From NCBI GenBank assembly GCA_018398805.1, contig JAGFBZ010000814.1, positions 3,581,001 through 3,645,000 of the forward strand: a stretch of DNA of 64,000 nt, given 5' to 3'. This DNA comes from Hirundichthys speculiger (Eukaryota > Chordata > Actinopteri > Beloniformes > Exocoetidae). The position numbers and the translations under genes were made by a program. Below, one piece after another: positions 10,811 to 21,868 of the stretch. The notes beneath the pieces are model-generated. The model was not told the origin of the DNA. It did no database searches and saw only the letters and a list, made by a program, of their open reading frames with translations. Numbering within the stretch: the stretch's first letter is position 1; each line of letters begins with the position of its first letter.

Positions 10811-13453
10811 GTATAGACCATGGCTGTCTTTTCTTTCTCTCTTTGTCTATGATTTTGAATAAATTGTACATCAACTATATCTTAATGAGACAGAGATGTT
10901 TTTCTGCTTTACTGAATTTAATCTCTTTTTCTAGAATAGCATGAAGTATGCAAGCCTAATGATCTTAATGATCAACTCAGCAGTAGCACAAATGCACATG
11001 CAGAGGTTTGCGATAGAGCAAAGCAGACCCACTGAGTGTGTATGTTTAGGGAGCTGGCCTTAAACAGCTGGTTAGTGTTTTTATAGGTGTACAGATGCAT
11101 TGCAGTCCATGTGCATGCGTCCCGTGGCTTGCAAAGAGTTCTCTGTCTGGTCACCAGGCTGTTTCTCAACAGATGTTGGGGAAGGAAATTGAAGACGCTT
11201 CTTGAAAGAAGCCCTGTTGTGATGAAAAGCAGTTGCCTGTTTCAGGCAGCACTGACAGTCCTTTGATTGTTAAATGGGAGAAAGAGAAGGCCCTCTGGAA
11301 AGCAGCTTGAACTGCTTCGTGTGGGTGGAACTGCTTAGATTGTCTGTATGGAGGAGTTAGCGTTAGCAATGGTATCCATATGAGTGAAGTATGGGCTGTG
11401 GAAGGGGATGTAGCAACAGCAAAAAATAGTTCTGTGGGTAGTTTCGATTTATGCTTCTCAGAAATGCGCATACTGTAATACAGGATTGTGTAACATTATC
11501 AAAGCAGGTCCAGAATGTTCCTCGATTTGCAGATCTCTCAGAAATTAAAATAATGACACTGTAAACTTGTTGACACTGTTTGAGCATGTTTTGGTTGTCT
11601 CCTCCTCTTCACAGCGCTGACAGTCCCTTATTGTTGTGTCACATGGAATCAGTGAAATCTGCAAGATCATATCCTGTCATTTAATCTGAAAATATATATC
11701 AGTTCTTCCCAGATTAGTGATCAAAGTTTTTGATCTCATCCTAGGTTGTTACACACAAGCACAAAGACACGCAATTACTAATGTTGCTCACTGTAGTCAC
11801 GTCAGCAAATGAGAATATGGTGTTGTGGTTGTTTGGAGGTAAAACAGACCACAGGGTAGTGGGTGTTTATATGCCAACAGCTTACCCAGCCTCAAGCCAA
11901 GATTTAACCCAAAACAGAAAAACACTTGTGAACTTAACTTCTGAACCGAAGCAGTTGGACTAGAACTAAATGCTCATTTTGAACAGTGTACTGGTGAATT
12001 GTTGTGAGGCTCAGATATTAAAGGGCACTTGGCACCAGTAAGGCTGAATCACTTTCCATATCAGTGATACATTCCAGTCGCAAGAGGGTTTTATATTTAG
12101 ATTTATTTTTGTTTTGAAAACCTAGCATTGTCTTCGTTTAGTCACATTAGTTGCCTCTCCTTTTCCCCCCACAAACTAACTGGCCCACTAACCCAGCTAT
12201 CAGCCATCTTCAACTGACCTTCTTGCATCTGGCTACCCCATGTGCTTTAACACTCATGGAGTGAGAGGCTGTGGGATGTGAGGAGAATAATGATGCATGT
12301 ACTACGAATAGTGCTGGGCAAATGAGAAATTGTCTTGCTGGTCACATTCCAGTTTAAAGGAATCCCAATTGTGCTTTGTAGATGAAAGCCTAATAGACAT
12401 ATTAGTTGTCTTTGCCAAGGTTGACGTCTCGGTCTCTCAACTATTGCTGAGGAGAGGTGCTGTAATTAATAGTGACGAAAGGACATTATTTTTTCAATGA
12501 GATGACACATTGATGACTAACAATAAAGGAAGAGATAGGGACTGGAATTTAAAAAAAAATTAATGTATCCTTTTCTCTTTCTTTTCATAATCTCTTGCTG
12601 AACAAAGGCAGAAGAGGAAACACCCTGGGTGCAGGCTGATGCTGGAACCAGCTAGATCAGACCGGTAGCTGTTAGAGAGAAGGGGGAGGTGGAGGAAACA
12701 GGAGGAGAAAGAGGAGGGGGAGATGAGGCGAAGTGTGGAGCATGGGATGGAGTTGGGGGTTGGAGAAAGATATGGGATGGGACGGCGAGAGAAGGCAGCA
12801 TGTGTAGGATAAGCGTTTTGGACAAGATGGACAGTCTGCCAGGCAGACGGCTAAGACCCCACTCTCTCTGTGATGTAATGCATCAGGCACATGCTATTTT
12901 TAGCAACACTTACACACACAAGCCTATTGATCAGCTACATAACTGACTGGGAGGGTAAGAGCTGCAACCAACGGCAGCAAGATTAAGCTGCACCAAATTA
13001 TTGTTTGTCCGTGAAGGCTGATGTTACAGAATTTTACAGATCTCCTTCATTAGACATTGGTGAATATATGATATTATGTTTTAGCCTCTGCATTTCATTG
13101 ATAAGTATTTTGGTTTTCTCTCATTTTCTGCATGATCAGTCTGTTATCTGACGGATCCTGTCATTATCAAGTGCTAATTTAAGGGTGAGAAACAGGTATG
13201 TTTTTTTTTCAGATGTGATTATTATGCCAAAATATAGTCAAATGTCCAAAGGCTGATCAAATAAGTTAAAAGCAGCAATATATCCACAACAAAAGCAACA
13301 ATGAACTCACTGTCTCCTGGGTACTTCAGGGCCACAAATTCCCTGATTTTCCATTTTGCTGTGGTGATGATCCACTAGTTCAAACATAAGGTCTCAGGCC
13401 TGACAATAAGATCTGTGGAACTATACAACTAACTTTATTTATTTTTTTATTTA

Positions 13454-13514
13454 TTTGCTCATTGACATTTTGTTCAGAACAATGTGTGCTTAGAACAAAA
13501 TGACAATGAGCAAA
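13454..13514. repeat. Short near-perfect hairpin
   Basis: TTTGCTCATTGACATTTTGTTC at 13454-13475 is complementary to 13493-13514 over 22 positions with one mismatch; the loop is 17 nt. It is AT-rich and lies in the middle of the large intron, with no transposon ends recognised around it. Confidence 0.75.
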
Positions 13515-15979
13515 CTCTAAGTCTAGCCTGAAGGTCTAGATAGGTAAACACCTGATGTCTTTGACAAAAGAAAAGAAGGCCTCAGGACAGAGAAGTCATC
13601 AAATGTGTCAGAGTTTCTCTGAATAAACTTCCCACACCTGTAGGCTCCCAACAATACTGTTATGATACCGCTGACATGTACACGCGCTTATGTTGTTTTA
13701 ACAGTAGTCACTATATCTCTCTTACATGCTTAGCTAAGTCAACTAAAACAGCCACACAAAAGCTATTTCCATGTCAGTTCTGTATCAAGTACGAACTACA
13801 GGAATAAAGAACAAATGGATATAGTTCTCTCTCCATTCTTCCAATTCTTGCATTTAAGCACCAATATTTACAATATTTTACAGCTGCCCAAAGGATCAGT
13901 CTGCCATAAAGCAAACATTTGTTTGTCCAATATGTAATGGACTCCAAGTAATGTGGATATCTATATTTTCTCTGCCACACCCTCTGTCGCATGCTACTTT
14001 CAGAAGTGAAATTGTCTGGTGTTGCATGACTGATTAATGCAAACCACCGGCTACATTAAGTTTATAAAATAATGATTTTGTATTTTATAAAATTAAAATA
14101 TTTTTGATAGTATTCTAAAATAAATCATACAGAAACATCATAAGCCTGTGTTTTACTTGCTTTCAGGTTTATATACAGTTTCATGCCCTGCCCTAGTGTT
14201 ACGGCCAAATAACAAATAGTGTGATATTTTATCCAGGCCCTGGTGAGCTGTGACAAGACAGGATTATTTTAAAGGAATAAAAGCAATATTCAGGTCAAGT
14301 TCCTGACAGAGTGTGTCTGTGAACACGTCTATATTAACTATGTTACTTCTTATCATAGCGGTGTTTGAAAAGGAAGATGGTGATCAGATAAGCACCAGTG
14401 AAATGGAATCCACCCTTTTACAAGTTAACATAACCAAAGTGGATGTTTAACTGTCTACCTGTTTTTTGTCCCTGACTCGAGTCATATAGTTTCTTTATCA
14501 GTGTAGATTGCAGGACACAAACAGACAGGCATGCACATCTGGGTGGCAGCCAACTTTTGAACAGCCTGTTCAAGCTCTGCACGTACTTATTTCAGTACAA
14601 GCATTTTTCAGCCCCCTGCAGGATGGTATCTATTTGATATGCCATTGTGTCACTGCAGGTCAGCAGGTTCGTTCCTGTGACTGTTTGTCACAAAAGGATG
14701 TAGTAAATTTACGTGGATGCATTTACCAAAGCCAAGAAGTAGTATTGTATATGTTGTCTATATGTATAAAATATCAATTAAAAATAAACCTTTCCAAGAA
14801 AATATGTGTCATACTCCCTTGCCTTCAACTAAATTGGCTTACTCTGCCAATGAACACACAGCTTGATTGCATAATCCTTGATCTCATAGGCTATCCGGAC
14901 AACTTCCCAGTTCAGGCACATTTCCAGGTAGTCCCGGACCGAGTTTCCTCCCACTCACATCCTCTTGACAGGGCTTGGAGCATACATGAGAAACTGACTC
15001 ATGATTCTTTTTTTCTTTTTCTTTTTTTGATTCATCTTTTATAATTGAAACAAAAAAAAAATGTCCCTGACTTTTCCCCTCAGCAGAACAATGTAGATGA
15101 GGTTAGTAAAAACTGGAAAACCCAGGATTTGGTGTGTTGGGTTTTCCCAACAATCGTCAGTATATGGGAAATGATGAAGGAAAACAAAGAAAATAAAACC
15201 AGAGAGAATGAGACTTGACAATAAAAGATAAAACTGAAAAAAAACAGTACAGGGGTTACGTCTTAGCCCTGCACTGCTTATAATTTTGGTGTGCCAATAT
15301 CATTTTTCCATATGAAAGTTAAGAGAGTAGTTAAGAATGAATTATTTCAGAATCCAGCAGGGACCTTCGTTCTTACCTGATCTATATGTCACTGCAATAT
15401 ATACAGTACATACTCGAGTATTCTTAATATAATGTTTGCAATATTAGACTCAAAGTTTCCTACACCTCCTTGTTTCTGCTATTTTCCATTTACAACCTTT
15501 CTACTCCATCGTGCTGTTAGCCAGCAACATGTAGGTTATGCAACAGTCAATCAGCATTTGGCATTTGAGGTGAATGAAGCTCTCTGAACTGCAGGGAAGC
15601 AGTATTTTCTGCTTCCCTCATGGGTTTTTCACACAATCCTACATTCAGTGTTATGGGTTTTGGCTCTGATGCATTTCTGCCCACAAAAGCATGTCTTTCT
15701 GCTATCTCTGTCTTGGCAACTCTATGTCTCTCTCTCTCTCTCTCAGACACACACAAGTGCATATGCATTTTCCAGAAGCTACTATGATAGTCCCTTTTTT
15801 AAAATTGTTAGCTAAATTTTTCCACTCACATTTGTGCATATATCTGTATGCGGGATGATGTAATGGAGATTAAACAATGTTGTTTAGGATATTGATGTTT
15901 GGATCTGCTTTCCACACAAATCTTGCTGCAGGTAATGTAACAAGTCTGCATAAAAAGATGCACTTTCTGCAGAGTAGGT

Positions 15980-15993
15980 GGGGGGGGGGGGGG
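15980..15993 (+). repeat. Run of 14 G
   Basis: An uninterrupted G homopolymer in the large adgrv1 intron, about 300 bp before the next exon. Confidence 0.9.
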
Positions 15994-16297
15994 TAGAGGG
16001 CTGGGAGGTGTAGTGGATGTCTGTGATTCTACTCTCTCTTTAAAAATGTATAGACTATAACACTGACAAAAAATGGCGTAATATGCAAAAAGATCTGCTG
16101 CCACCGCAAGAACTACTTGCGTAGTATATGCCAGTATTCCAAGTAGTCATGAAAAATATCACTGTGCTCTCCAAAAAGAACAAATTATGTGCATACACTA
16201 AAACATGTCCCAGTGACTCTTCTTTGGCGGAAGCATGAAAGTTTCAAGATCAGTTGTAATTGACTCTATGTGTATTTTCCCTATTTTTTCTCTACAG

Positions 16298-16414
16298 ATA
16301 TGCTTCCTTGTGTCAGTCTTCCGTGGCCGAATGTTTTCAGAGGACAGCTGTGCTGCCCTGGCCCTCTTCTCCCATTATTTCCATCTCAGCCAGTTCTTTT
16401 GGATGCTTATACAG
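16298..16414 (+). CDS. adgrv1: adgrv1 exon c: end of TM2, extracellular loop 1, TM3 start
   Basis: Thirty-nine whole codons from ICFLVSVFRGRMF to FFWMLIQ. They finish TM2, give extracellular loop 1 (FRGRMFSED) and most of TM3. Cys18 of the exon (codon 16349-16351) is the TM3 cysteine expected to bridge to the loop-2 cysteine encoded at 24730. Acceptor ctctacag at 16297, donor CAG|GTAATA, phase 0 at both ends. Length and phase fit the neighbouring exons without gaps. Confidence 0.96.
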
Positions 16415-16852
16415 GTAATACCAAGTTAACAAGAAATGTTTCCTTTGGCAATGTGCCGATCTATTATTGCAGAGATATTATTTGTACCCTTTGATTCCCC
16501 TTAACTGAAAAGGTGGTTTTCTGTACTTGCTGTTATTTTACTCTATATGAGCTGGTGCTTAATGATTCTGTCCTGAGATAATGCTCAACCTTTACTTCTT
16601 TGTCTAGAAAATGTATGAAAATGTGACTATATAACTTATTCTTCTGCATCTCAGTGTGGAGCTGCGGTAACAAAGTTGACTTGCACCCCACCATTCCAAA
16701 AAAAAAAAAATTGGTGCGCATTTTAAAATGTAAATTCAAAACAGAAACCAATGACTGCAAAATTCATAAATCCATAGTAGAAAATGGAAAATCACATTAA
16801 ATGTTGAAGGTGAGATGTCTCAACATGTCTTGAAATCTTAAAATAAAAGGAG

Positions 16853-17073
16853 ATGGGGTGGGCAAATCCTGCCCTGGAGGGCCGCTGTCCTGCATGTCTT
16901 AGATGATTTTCCTGCACCAACACAACTGATTCAGAAGAATGGATCACCATCAGCTTGTCATCCAGGTCTGCACAAGTCTGTTAACGAATCATTCATTTGA
17001 ATCAGGTGTGCTGACGCAGGGAAACATGACATGCAGGACAGCAGCCCTCCAGGACTGGATTTGCCCACCCCTT
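16853..17073. mobile_element. Fold-back hAT-type MITE, copy 2
   Basis: It opens with GGGGTGGGCAAATCC and closes with GGATTTGCCCACCCC. Inner arms gtcctgcatgtctt and acatgcaggac also pair. It is the same family as 10598-10810, but the central unique part is reversed relative to that copy (gatcaccatcagcttgtcat here, atgacaagctggtggtgatc there). No convincing 8-bp target duplication is left. Confidence 0.78.
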
Positions 17074-17080
17074 TATTACG

Positions 17081-17643
17081 CAGTGGTACGATGGGCCCTG
17101 TCCTAGCTTTTTATCTTTATTAACACTAAGAGAAACAAAAAAGAAAGAAATATAGATCATTTTATAACAAAGAATAACTTTATTAACATTGTTTTTAGTC
17201 TGTAAAGATTTAAAGTGCATCAACCCTACCGTAGTCACAATGAACTCAAGCACTACATCAGCATCGTCATATTTCCTCATCTTAACTTTCTGGTGACTTT
17301 TGTTTGTCTCATTATCTTGGTCTTTTGCCGCCTTTCTTTTCATCCCTGTTAAATATTTTTCCATGGTCTCTTGAGGGTTTGTTCACTTCATATCTCCTTC
17401 TCTGTGCTGTGTGTGCACATGTCTATGCAAAAAAAAAAACAGACGCAATATAGCTAATAGTCCTGTGCACACTGTGATCAATGACAGCGCTACTGCTCCC
17501 CTACTGGAATACATGTGAAATTACACTTTATTCCAGGACGGCAAAAAAAAAAAAGGCTTGTTCCCTGGGGTCACACACGCCCTCCCCTGCCGTCGCACTG
17601 CGCCCCCCCCAAGGGGTCGCGCCCCACTAGTTGAGAAGGACTG
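17081..17643 (-). mobile_element. Internally deleted hAT element with a BED-transposase start
   Basis: The right end ctagttgagaaggactg and the left start cagtggtacgatgggccc look like hAT termini. On the minus strand the ATG at 17364 opens a frame reading MEKYLTGMKRKAA, KSHQKVKMRKYDDA and then FIVTTVG, resembling the N-terminus of ZBED/FAM200-type hAT transposases. After about 48 residues the match stops and unrelated AT-rich sequence follows, so the zinc finger and catalytic domain are gone. The borders are approximate, because no matching target duplication is visible. It abuts the preceding MITE. Confidence 0.65.
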
Positions 17644-20600
17644 GACTAGTACCATGTAGTCACATCTCACCGTGTTCATTCCTTTACCACTTCTTTTTGA
17701 CCTTGTGTCCGATCTTTTCTTTTTGCTCTTTTTCCAACAAAACAGAGCAAATCGGTTAAATTAAAGATATTAACTATATATATATTAAAAAAAAAAAAAA
17801 AAACATTTTCTAGCTCTAAACACAAAGGAACAGGGATCATTTTTTTGTGTAACGTGCATAAGAACCATGCCACACAATTTTAACTTGACTGTGCAAATCT
17901 TGGCTGAGCCAGTTTTAATCCTTCAGAGAGACTAGAGATGACGTATGAGCACAGGAATGTCCTGAACATATACCAGAGAACTGTGAAAATCAGTAAAGAA
18001 GCTATCACTGCCCCAAAACATAGACCCTTTCCTCCAGCTAATCTTGCACATCCAGAGCTATAAAGAAGTATTTTAAAAATACAACCTAATTAAATTGATC
18101 TAATAAACATTAGGTAACAAGAGGACGTTTAACTTTATTCATATGAATTTTTTAATTTTAATTTTTTTTTTTTTTGCTGTTTTTGCCCTTTGTGTTCATT
18201 ACATAAATTACTTCAAATTAACCTGTATTTACTTGATATTGGCTGATTATTCAATGAGGACTGTATTGAAAGTTCAGAACCAAAATATAATCTCAACTCT
18301 AATTTGGGAAGTGTGAGATTTATTTATATATATAAAAAAATCTGAATATCTAAAATACGATATTTCCATCGGGATTTCCAATTCAACCAATATGAGTTGT
18401 ACCCAGCAGGTACCAAAATAAACTTCCTCCGCTCCTTTGTTATCCTCGTTGAGCAAAAATTAGTATTTGCCCTGTTCTGATCACCCTTCAATCCTGTTTG
18501 ACATGTTGCAATTGAGGTTGAAGATAATATGCAGCTGTAGTTCAGGAGTTTACACCAGAGTGAGCTTCACCATCATGCTAAACGCTACATTTGCCCCAAT
18601 TGTTGCTCTTGTCAATTGGTTTTCATACAAAGGCAAAATAAATGTTGTGTACATGCAAATAATCAACCACAATGTCTTCTGGAACACATTGTGTTGTTGG
18701 TGGAGTATTATAAGATTAACCCCTGAATAAGCTGATGGGAACTGACCACAGCAGGGTAATACTGGATCCAAGCTGTGCTGAATGTATGCAGTGTTTTGTT
18801 TTTTTTTTTTCATGTTGTTTTTCGACCATGACTTCTGAGATATCTTAAGAGATAAAGGCTCAGTCAAAAATGCTTTCATGTTTTAGAATCTGGATGTTGA
18901 GACTTGAAGCCCAGATGAAATGAGTTGTGATGTACAAGCTGCTTTTAGACACACGTGGTTGTAGTTAGAATATTAGCAGAGCCGTTTGGATTGACTGGAA
19001 AGAGCATAAACAATGATTCAGTCCAGATAAAGTTCAAAGAGGAAGGCATGAGGGAAAAAGAAATCGCTTTGGATATTGTGTTTTTATTAATGCACACACC
19101 CTTTCATTCACACGCATGCTTTCTCATTTACTCATAGATTTCATTTTTTATAATCTGCTGTTGTTTTTCAGCACTGCAGTCACAAAGCATCACCTTTTAT
19201 GATTACCAGCAGCAGCACCAGCTGACAAGGAGAATTCTGCTACCACTCTAGCTTTCATTGATGTGTGGCACTAAAACCCCACAGTCCTCTCTCACGTCTC
19301 TTTATCGACCCCAGTGATGTCTCACCACTCATTTTCCACTCTTATCAGTTAGCTGCTTTAACATAAATGGCTGAAATGAGCGGGCGCCAGCAAGCCACTG
19401 AATCAATAACAGCAGTGTGTGTGTGTGTGTACATGAGGATGTGCATCTCAGATAATTGGTCAGGGGAATATAGCCTGGCATAATGCCACTTATTTAATTT
19501 CTACCCAGAAAAGCCATCTTCGTGTCTGCAAGGGCTCCAAGAGGCAACCTTATCTTACTTCAAATGTAAGCATAAGTATTACACAACAGTACGGGTTTGT
19601 CAACCACTGAGAGAGGCCTGCCAAGTCTTTATGCACGTCTAGCGTTTTTGATTACCTTTGTAGTTGCTTTATAGTTGGGCAATACCTTCGGGTCTATTAT
19701 TAGGAGACAAATGTATTTGATTGTAATCGTGGAAGAAGAAATCCCCCATGTTGATCCAGCTGGTCAGATGCACTGATGCTGACTGTTCCATGGGCGCAAA
19801 TGTGAATAAAATGCATTTACACATTTTCACGATGGTATAATTTTCAAAATATAATATAACATTGTTAATATTAAATTCCAAAACCAAATTCAAAAACTGG
19901 ATAATGAACCATTTTCCAATTGATAAAATCAGTGAACAAACAGTTACATTACTCTTGGTTTTATGTTTTTTTTATGAAACATGAATCAGAAGCAAGTCTA
20001 GTTTAAATAGAATGACATTTTCTAATCTATGTGAGATTAGATTACTTTGTGTGGTATTACAACACAAAATATACAGCTTTGCGGTTTTGGTTTAACTTTT
20101 GCTCCATTTTTGCAGATTTAAAGATGAAGATGTGAGACAGGAATGGATTTTATTAACTTACATCCTAAACAATATTGCCCTGTATCCATTATGATGACCA
20201 AACACATTAAACCCACATACACAGCACCACAGATAACAGGTAACTTCCAAGTCACATTACAAGTTCGAAGACAGAGCAATGAGAGGAGGCATGTTGCAAT
20301 GACAGTATGCCTCCTGGAGGACCATAAAGATCTACTACATACAAGGTTATAGTATTGAAATAGGTACGCCATACATCGGATTTATCTCCTAGCCCAATAG
20401 TAGAAAATATCCATGAGTTGGTCTCTTAAAATCAAAACAGCTTTTTTATTTTTGTGTTCTATCACATAATAATGCTCTGTAAACCCCTAATTTGATTCAT
20501 TCTTATGCAGTGTATCACCTGTCCAGCAATCTCTAGTGGTCCTCGCACAATTAGCAGCCAACCTAAATATAGAAAAATTGTATTTTTTTTAATAATCCGG

Positions 20601-21420
20601 ATGATCCAGCCTGTTAACGTGGCAATAATACAAAGGCACAACCAGACATCAAGTCATCTCAGTCCTTAAGCTCTCTGATCACGGTCATGGGCATTTTGCT
20701 TGGCAGTGCAATGTTTTGTGAGTTAGGGGCACAGCAACTGCAGTGAACAGCTCAGCACAAAGGTACCTGTAATCCATTTGCTGCGTGTCTCCAGTCTGCT
20801 CACAGTCAAGGACTTCACTCTGTTGTCTCAGTCAAAGTGTTACACAGCTGGAACCTACGGGTTTCATGTACAGTATCTCTTTGTGCTCGTGGCTTAACAT
20901 CAGTGATGAAATGCACAGAAGTGCTTCAGCATTTCCAAGCAGATGGACATAAACATGAACTTCTGTTAATCGTTAAAGCTGTGAGCCTGTTGCATAAGCT
21001 TGAGTTGCTTTTGAAGTGATCCCCAAATCTCTTTTTCATATTAAATTAAAAAAAAAAAGTTTTGACAAAGAGTTAAAAAAAAAAAAAACACACACACCTA
21101 CGGGGTAAGGGTTAATAGTTTATAAGCCACCCAGCAAGGAGAACTCAAGGTGGAGAGTCTGGCCTTGCTAGTTTTGCTCTTGATCTTAAAATGTAAAATT
21201 ATTCATGCTCTTTGCTCTTACTCTCTACATTGCAATTAAGTCTTCTCACAAAGATAAGAAATTGTGTGTGTTGCAATCAACAGGTGTTCAGAAAAGCGGC
21301 TTATGTAACAATGAACGGATTAGTGTATCAGATGGATGAAACTATAAAAACCTACTAGATTACAAAAGCAAATATAGCTACATTGCATGTGATGTAAGAA
21401 TTGATGTGTGCGCACACGCC

Positions 21421-21439
21421 TGTGTGTGTGTGTGTGTGT
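21421..21439 (+). repeat. (TG)n microsatellite
   Basis: A pure TG tract of about 19 bp, in intron c-d, 250 bp before exon d. Confidence 0.85.
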
Positions 21440-21689
21440 CTGTGTGCACGTGTTCTCATGCATCACTTGCTATGAAGAACAAATGTTCCAACATGCAACA
21501 AAAGTTGAATAGCCTCAGAAGTTCAGACATTTTGCCTCAATTAACCTAAAATATTACTGGGATTTTTTCTTTTCTTTTTTTTTTTTGGCACTTTTATTTG
21601 TGCTGGAACAGGATGGTTTTTTTTTTCTTTCTGTTTTTTTTCTGTTCTTATTCCAGTCAATCATTTTTCTTCCCAAACTGTTTCCGCAG

Positions 21690-21868
21690 GCAGTGAACTT
21701 CTGGCAAGTGCTGGTGATGAATGACGAGCATACAGAACGGCGGTACCTTCTCTACTTTCTCCTGGGCTGGGGACTTCCTGCCGTGGTCATCATCATCCTG
21801 GTCATTGTTTTGCTTGGCGGCTTTGGATGGACCATACACAGTGTGTATGGACTGGTGCAAGGAGATGT
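21690..21868 (+). CDS. adgrv1: adgrv1 exon d: TM3 end, TM4, extracellular loop 2
   Basis: Codons from AVNFWQVLVMNDEH through RRYLLYFLLGWGLPAVV to SVYGLVQGD, plus two bases of a split Val codon. They give the cytoplasmic end of TM3, intracellular loop 2 (NDEHTERR), TM4 and the first part of extracellular loop 2. LGWGLPA is the TM4 motif typical of adhesion GPCRs. Acceptor tttccgcag at 21689. The donor following base 21868 is GTGAGT, a perfect consensus; exon length 179 leaves phase 2. Confidence 0.96.

Larger units (their letters stand above)
1328..16297 (+). other. adgrv1: adgrv1 intron of about 15 kb, repeat-bearing, no supported gene
   Basis: This phase-0 intron runs from GTAATG to ctctacag. 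It holds a decayed Tc1-like transposon (3150-4216), L2-tail-like repeats (about 4682-4915 and 8825-8922), a fold-back hAT MITE (10598-10810), a 42-nt-arm hairpin (5707-5798), a 22-nt-arm hairpin (13454-13514), a tandem 20-mer (9003-9041), a TAA microsatellite near 10100, a GA-rich stretch near 12,675-12,730 and a 14-G run (15980-15993). The longest open frame here (14508-15044, 178 codons from a TTG) resembles nothing I know. Elsewhere it is unremarkable AT-rich sequence. Confidence 0.85.
16415..21689 (+). other. adgrv1: adgrv1 intron c-d: repeats, no supported gene
   Basis: This phase-0 intron of about 5.3 kb runs from GTAATA to tttccgcag. Its first quarter contains a second fold-back hAT MITE (16853-17073) followed directly by a truncated BED-finger hAT relic (about 17081-17643). 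Further on are poly-A and poly-T runs, a TG microsatellite (21421-21439) and plain AT-rich sequence. A T-rich tract near 21560-21660 precedes the next acceptor. Confidence 0.85.

Noticed and set aside
12660..12890. GA-rich stretch with long frames on both strands
   Set aside because: Purine-rich low-complexity DNA keeps frames open by composition alone.
14508..15044. 178-codon open frame, the longest in the window, inside the large adgrv1 intron
   Set aside because: It starts only from a TTG, shows no domain or family resemblance, has the composition of non-coding AT-rich DNA, and lacks splice or promoter context.
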